Shown: piece after piece, positions 61,032 to 64,000 of the stretch
Numbering within the stretch: the first letter of the stretch is position 1
Layout: each line of letters begins with the position of its first letter
Assembly (NCBI GenBank): GCA_947631015.1
Contig: CANRJS010000007.1
Span: 1-64,000 of the forward strand
Source of the DNA: an uncultured Clostridia bacterium
GTDB taxonomy: Bacteria > Bacillota > Clostridia > Oscillospirales > JAAYOS01
Length of the DNA: 64,000 nt
Direction of reading: 5' to 3'
Notes under the pieces: model-generated
The model's input: only the letters and a program-made list of their open reading frames with translations
What the model was told of the DNA's origin: nothing
Databases searched by the model: none
Made by a program: the position numbers and the translations under genes

Positions 61032-63488
61032 ATGGATGACAAACGCAGAGATGCTGAGCGGGACAAGTCCTCTCCGGAGGAGAGGCGCGACCCCGCGAGC
61101 ACTGCGGAGATACTTGCGGATATAGACAGGAGCGTGGAGGAGTACAGCTTCTCCATAGACGATATACTCGCGGAGTTCGGCGTGGAGCGCACGGCGGAGC
61201 CGGAGCCCGAACCCGCACCCGAGCCGGAGCCTCAGGTGCCGGCGTATGAGATGACGAGCGAGGAGCTCACCGATAAGCTCGGCGAGGTCGCGGCGAGGAT
61301 GCAGGAGGAGCGCGAGGAACAGAAGCTTCGCGAGACCGAGGAGCAGCTTCGCTCCGAGAAGGAAGAGCGTGAGCGCGCCGAGGCCGAGCGCGAACGGGAA
61401 AAGCGTGAGAGAGAGCTTGAGCTTGAGATAAAGCGGCAGGTGGAGCTTGCCGCCGACCACGTAACCGAGGAGCAGAACGAGTATCCCGCGGAGCCCGGTC
61501 AGCGGGACGAGATGGGCAGGATACATATCTTCGAGGAGGAAAAAACTCAGGACACGGAAAAGCGCCGCCGCTTCGGCGGAAAGAAGCGCGAGGACGAGGA
61601 GCCCGCCGAGCGCCGCACCGTGATGAAGGAGGCAAAGGCCGAGGAGGGAAAGAAGGTCTTCGGCGGTAAGCTCGAAGGGATATTCGGCCACGACGCGGAG
61701 TTCCGTCCGCAGCTGCGCGGCGGAGACGTGAGCGAGGAGACCTTCAAGCAGGAGCACGAGGAGAAGCTCCGCAAGCACCGCAGGAGGCGTCCCGAGCCGG
61801 AGGAGCCTGCGGCGGAGCCGTCTGAGACTGAGCCGGATATCGAACCCGAAGAGGAAGTGAGCCTGCTCGTAAGGGAGCTCGGACGGGGACGTCTGCGCCT
61901 TCTCTTGGCGGCGCTGCTCACGGCGCTGCTGGCGTTTATCAGCTTTGCGCCGTATATCGGCATCGGCCTTCCCGCGATATTCACATACGTCGAAAAGCCG
62001 TACATTTACATATTCTTCAACGTGCTGCTTCAGGTCGGGGTGATGGCGCTCTGCTTTGAGACGACGGCGGCGGGCGTGCGAGACATAGCGACCTTCCGCC
62101 CGAATATGGAGAGCGTCGTCGTATTCGCGAACCTCACGTCGCTTGTCTACCTGTTCTTCGTCGCGATAAAGCCGGAGTGGGGAGGATACTACGGATTCTC
62201 GACGGTCGGCGCGGCGTCGATGCTCGCGGCGGCGTACTACTCGAGAAAGCTGACTCTCGCGAAGCTAAAGAGCTGCCGCGCGGCGGCGGGAATGAGCCGC
62301 CCGTACATAATAGCGGCGGAGCCGGAGCTTTATGACGGAGAGAATACGGCGGTCAAATACCGCGCGCAGAAGCCGATAGGATTTGTGAGCCGCCTCAACA
62401 GTCCCGACCACGCGCGTAAGGTGTGGCGCGTGACCGCGCCGATAGTCATTTTGGCGTCGATAGTCCTCGCGGCGGTGGCGAGCTTCGGCACCGGCGGCGG
62501 GACGAGGTTCGTGTGGTGCCTCGCCGCGATATCCGCGGCGGGCGCGCCGCTGTCGCTGATGATGCCGTTCTGCCTTGCGTTCTCCCGCGCGGCAAAGCAC
62601 CTCTACGGTCTCGGCGAGGCGATAACCGGCTGGGCGGCGGCAGAGAGTCTGAGCGGCGTCACGAACGTCGTAGTCACCGACCTTGACATATTCCCGCCCG
62701 GAAACACCGCTCTGAACGGGCTCAAGGTGTACCGGGGGTACCCGAAGGACAAGGTCATAACCTACGCCGCGAGCCTGATAAACGCATCCGGCGCGGCGAT
62801 ATCACGTCCGTTTGCGGAACAGCACAGCAATCAGACGCCCGAGCCGCTGATGAAGGTACAGAACTTCAAGTTCTACGAGAACGGCGGCATCAGCGGCGAG
62901 ATAGAGGGGAATATGGTCCTCGCGGGCAGCGCGACGTTCATGGTGCGGAACAACATCAGCATCCCGAAGGACGTCAGCGGAAAGACGAACGTGTTTATCG
63001 CCGTCAATCTCGAACTCGTCGGCGTGTTTGCCGTGAGCTACAACACGTCCGGCTCGGTAAAGCGCGGACTTGCGATGCTTATGCGGCAGCACCTCATGCC
63101 GGTGTTCGCCACGCGGGACTTCAATATCACCCCGTCGATGATAGAGTCGAATTTCAGCGTCTCGACCGATACTATAGACTTCCCCAAGGAGGCGGAGCGG
63201 ATAGCGCTCTCCGACCCGGACAGGTTGTTTGTCGGAAAGATCTCCGCCGTTGTCAGCCGCGAGGGACTGAAGCATTACGCTGAGTGTATCGCCTGCGCGC
63301 GGAACCTCCGGCGCGCGGTGCGCATATCGACGGGGCTCACGCTCGCGTCGGTGGCGCTCGGTATGCTGATAATGTTCTATCTATGCTTTACTCAGACCCC
63401 GACGGTCGCGACGCCGCTGAATCTCCTGCTCTACTCGATACTCTGGCTCATCCCCGGATTCATCGCTTCCAGGTGGGCGAGCGCCTGA
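61032..63488 (+). CDS. Degenerate P-type ATPase-like membrane protein
   Basis: An 818-residue protein. Residues 1-275 are highly charged with Pro/Glu repeats, a coiled coil and Arg/Lys/Glu stretches, without a metal-binding Cys motif. Residues 276-818 follow the P1B-ATPase order: paired helices, FRPNMESVVVFANLTSLVY (matching NMD-LVALGT of copper pumps) and a membrane helix with AAGAPLSLMMPF where CPC-ALG-P is expected. VVVTDLDIFPPGN (549-558) stands in for the DKTGTLT phosphorylation site, FATRDF for TGD, no GDGxND is seen, and two closing helices end the chain. It probably cannot pump and may be a scaffold or sensor. The start is set at 61032 (alternative 61026). Confidence 0.82.
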   Translation: MDDKRRDAERDKSSPEERRDPASTAEILADIDRSVEEYSFSIDDILAEFGVERTAEPEPEPAPEPEPQVPAYEMTSEELTDKLGEVAARMQEEREEQKLRETEEQLRSEKEERERAEAEREREKRERELELEIKRQVELAADHVTEEQNEYPAEPGQRDEMGRIHIFEEEKTQDTEKRRRFGGKKREDEEPAERRTVMKEAKAEEGKKVFGGKLEGIFGHDAEFRPQLRGGDVSEETFKQEHEEKLRKHRRRRPEPEEPAAEPSETEPDIEPEEEVSLLVRELGRGRLRLLLAALLTALLAFISFAPYIGIGLPAIFTYVEKPYIYIFFNVLLQVGVMALCFETTAAGVRDIATFRPNMESVVVFANLTSLVYLFFVAIKPEWGGYYGFSTVGAASMLAAAYYSRKLTLAKLKSCRAAAGMSRPYIIAAEPELYDGENTAVKYRAQKPIGFVSRLNSPDHARKVWRVTAPIVILASIVLAAVASFGTGGGTRFVWCLAAISAAGAPLSLMMPFCLAFSRAAKHLYGLGEAITGWAAAESLSGVTNVVVTDLDIFPPGNTALNGLKVYRGYPKDKVITYAASLINASGAAISRPFAEQHSNQTPEPLMKVQNFKFYENGGISGEIEGNMVLAGSATFMVRNNISIPKDVSGKTNVFIAVNLELVGVFAVSYNTSGSVKRGLAMLMRQHLMPVFATRDFNITPSMIESNFSVSTDTIDFPKEAERIALSDPDRLFVGKISAVVSREGLKHYAECIACARNLRRAVRISTGLTLASVALGMLIMFYLCFTQTPTVATPLNLLLYSILWLIPGFIASRWASA

Positions 63489-63503
63489 CAACAGAAAAAC
63501 GCA

Positions 63504-63539
63504 AAAGAGGCGGGATGCACTGCATCCCGCCTCTTTGAT
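63504..63539 (+). terminator. Terminator after the P-type ATPase-like gene
   Basis: AAAGAGGCGGGATGCA and its complement (63521-63536) form a long stem with a minimal loop and T-rich end. Confidence 0.9.
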
Positions 63540-63570
63540 TTGTTATCAATATCTGCGCAGGGCTATATAT

Positions 63571-63750
63571 CAATGTTCGGCTTTGCCCGCGAAGCGGGTA
63601 AAGCTCACGAGGGCTGAATATGTGCCGATGCAGAATTGGTGGGCGCCCTCGTGTTTCCGAGCGAGCATCTAAATCAAAGGGGGCACCAGGCGGTGCGAAG
63701 CGCCGCTTGGGGAAGCATAGGCTCCCGCGCGGTCGCAGACCGCGTGGGAA
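63571..63750. repeat. Mosaic hairpin repeat, copy 5 (module B)
   Basis: It matches module B of copy 3 closely (GTTCGGCTTTGCCCGCGAAG, GGGTAAAGCTCACGAGGG, GGGCGCCCTCGTGTTTCCGA, AGCATCTAAATCAAAGGGGG). It ends with TCCCGCGCGGTCG/CGACCGCG-type arms, which copy 4 also carries (CCACGCGGTCG). Module A is absent. It lies between the terminator and a minus-strand gene. Confidence 0.78.
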
Positions 63751-63752
63751 TA

Positions 63753-64000
63753 TCAACTTATCAGCTCCGAATACTCCACCACAAGCTGAGGAAATGCGGT
63801 GTCCGAGGCAAGCGTCTCCTGCGCGAGGCGCGGCGTGTAGCCGGCGTTCTCGGGGGAGATGACGGCGGTGAGGACGCCGTGCCCGTCCTCCCGCATAAAG
63901 CGGAGATAGCCGGACGAGCGCGCGGCAAGCTCGCTTGCGAGCCGCAACTCGAGCCCGCTGCCGACGGCGATGAATTTTCCGAGCGACTCCGGCAGTTCGA
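63753..64000 (-). CDS. C-terminal end of an unknown protein (partial)
   Basis: The frame is open from the right edge of the window (codons readable from 63998) to a TGA at 63753-63755, giving 81 residues of a C-terminus: ELPESLGKFIAVGSGLELRL through TAFPQLVVEYSELIS. It looks like real alpha/beta protein sequence with typical codon use. I do not recognise the family; the start and most of the gene lie beyond the window. Confidence 0.6.
   Translation of the reverse strand, partial: ELPESLGKFIAVGSGLELRLASELAARSSGYLRFMREDGHGVLTAVISPENAGYTPRLAQETLASDTAFPQLVVEYSELIS

Noticed and set aside
61032-63488. Functional heavy-metal exporting ATPase
   Set aside because: The phosphorylation, phosphatase, nucleotide and metal-site motifs are all changed, so active transport cannot be claimed.

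Overview
The window looks like chromosome from a GC-rich Clostridia-class Bacillota, probably a gut member of the Oscillospirales or a neighbouring order. This is inferred from gene order, protein style and base composition; no 16S gene is present. The supports are conserved Firmicutes blocks (plsX-acpP-rnc-radical SAM-smc-ftsY; yhbY-nadD-yqeK-LCP-rsfS-leuS; ftsE-ftsX-M23-S41; dprA-topA-trmFO), strong GGAGG ribosome binding sites, several TTG/GTG starts, and sigma-A type promoters close to TTGACA-17-TATAAT. I saw no tRNA or rRNA genes, CRISPR array, insertion sequence, prophage or replication origin.

Layout. 1-1140: terminator, repeat copy 1, and two small membrane proteins, one with five Cys-Cys-Cys triplets. 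1141-8573: single-gene units for purL, a divergent EF-G-like GTPase and an orphan MsmX-type sugar ABC ATPase. 8574-14062: a CdaR/PucR regulator followed by ftsE, ftsX, an M23 murein hydrolase and an S41 protease, a cell-wall/division group. 14104-16944: unknown gene, greA, lysS. 16958-19253: a GNAT remnant, cysteine synthase, cytidine deaminase and a GNAT. 19622-24413: a membrane protein, Trk/Ktr potassium uptake, an rRNA methylase and dprA. 24442-42325: a long housekeeping stretch (topA to leuS) with many overlapping or closely spaced genes. 42493-47216: a secreted protein, rpsU, then a four-gene zinc-ribbon/SPFH cluster. 47217-50003: repeat copies 2 and 3 around a minus-strand GH18-like gene and a PocR-AraC regulator. 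50004-53755: yqeG, an endonuclease IV-like gene, an M24 peptidase, efp and a His/Asp/Cys-rich zinc-ribbon protein. 53813-55408: a GH43 xylosidase, then repeat copy 4. 55893-60026 (minus): a BlaI/M56 pair with its operator, a GT-C membrane glycosyltransferase and a VOC protein. 60231-63488: rlmB and a large degenerate P-type ATPase. 63571-64000: repeat copy 5 and the end of an unknown minus-strand gene.

The least ordinary content is (1) a dispersed intergenic mosaic of hairpins whose stems change in a compensatory way while short linkers stay constant; one copy sits directly behind a good promoter. (2) An 818-residue protein with P1B-ATPase architecture that has lost the CPC, DKTGT, TGD and GDGxND motifs and gained a charged N-terminal domain. 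(3) The SPFH/zinc-ribbon cluster. (4) Two unrelated proteins, or sets of proteins, with extreme metal-ligand repeats.
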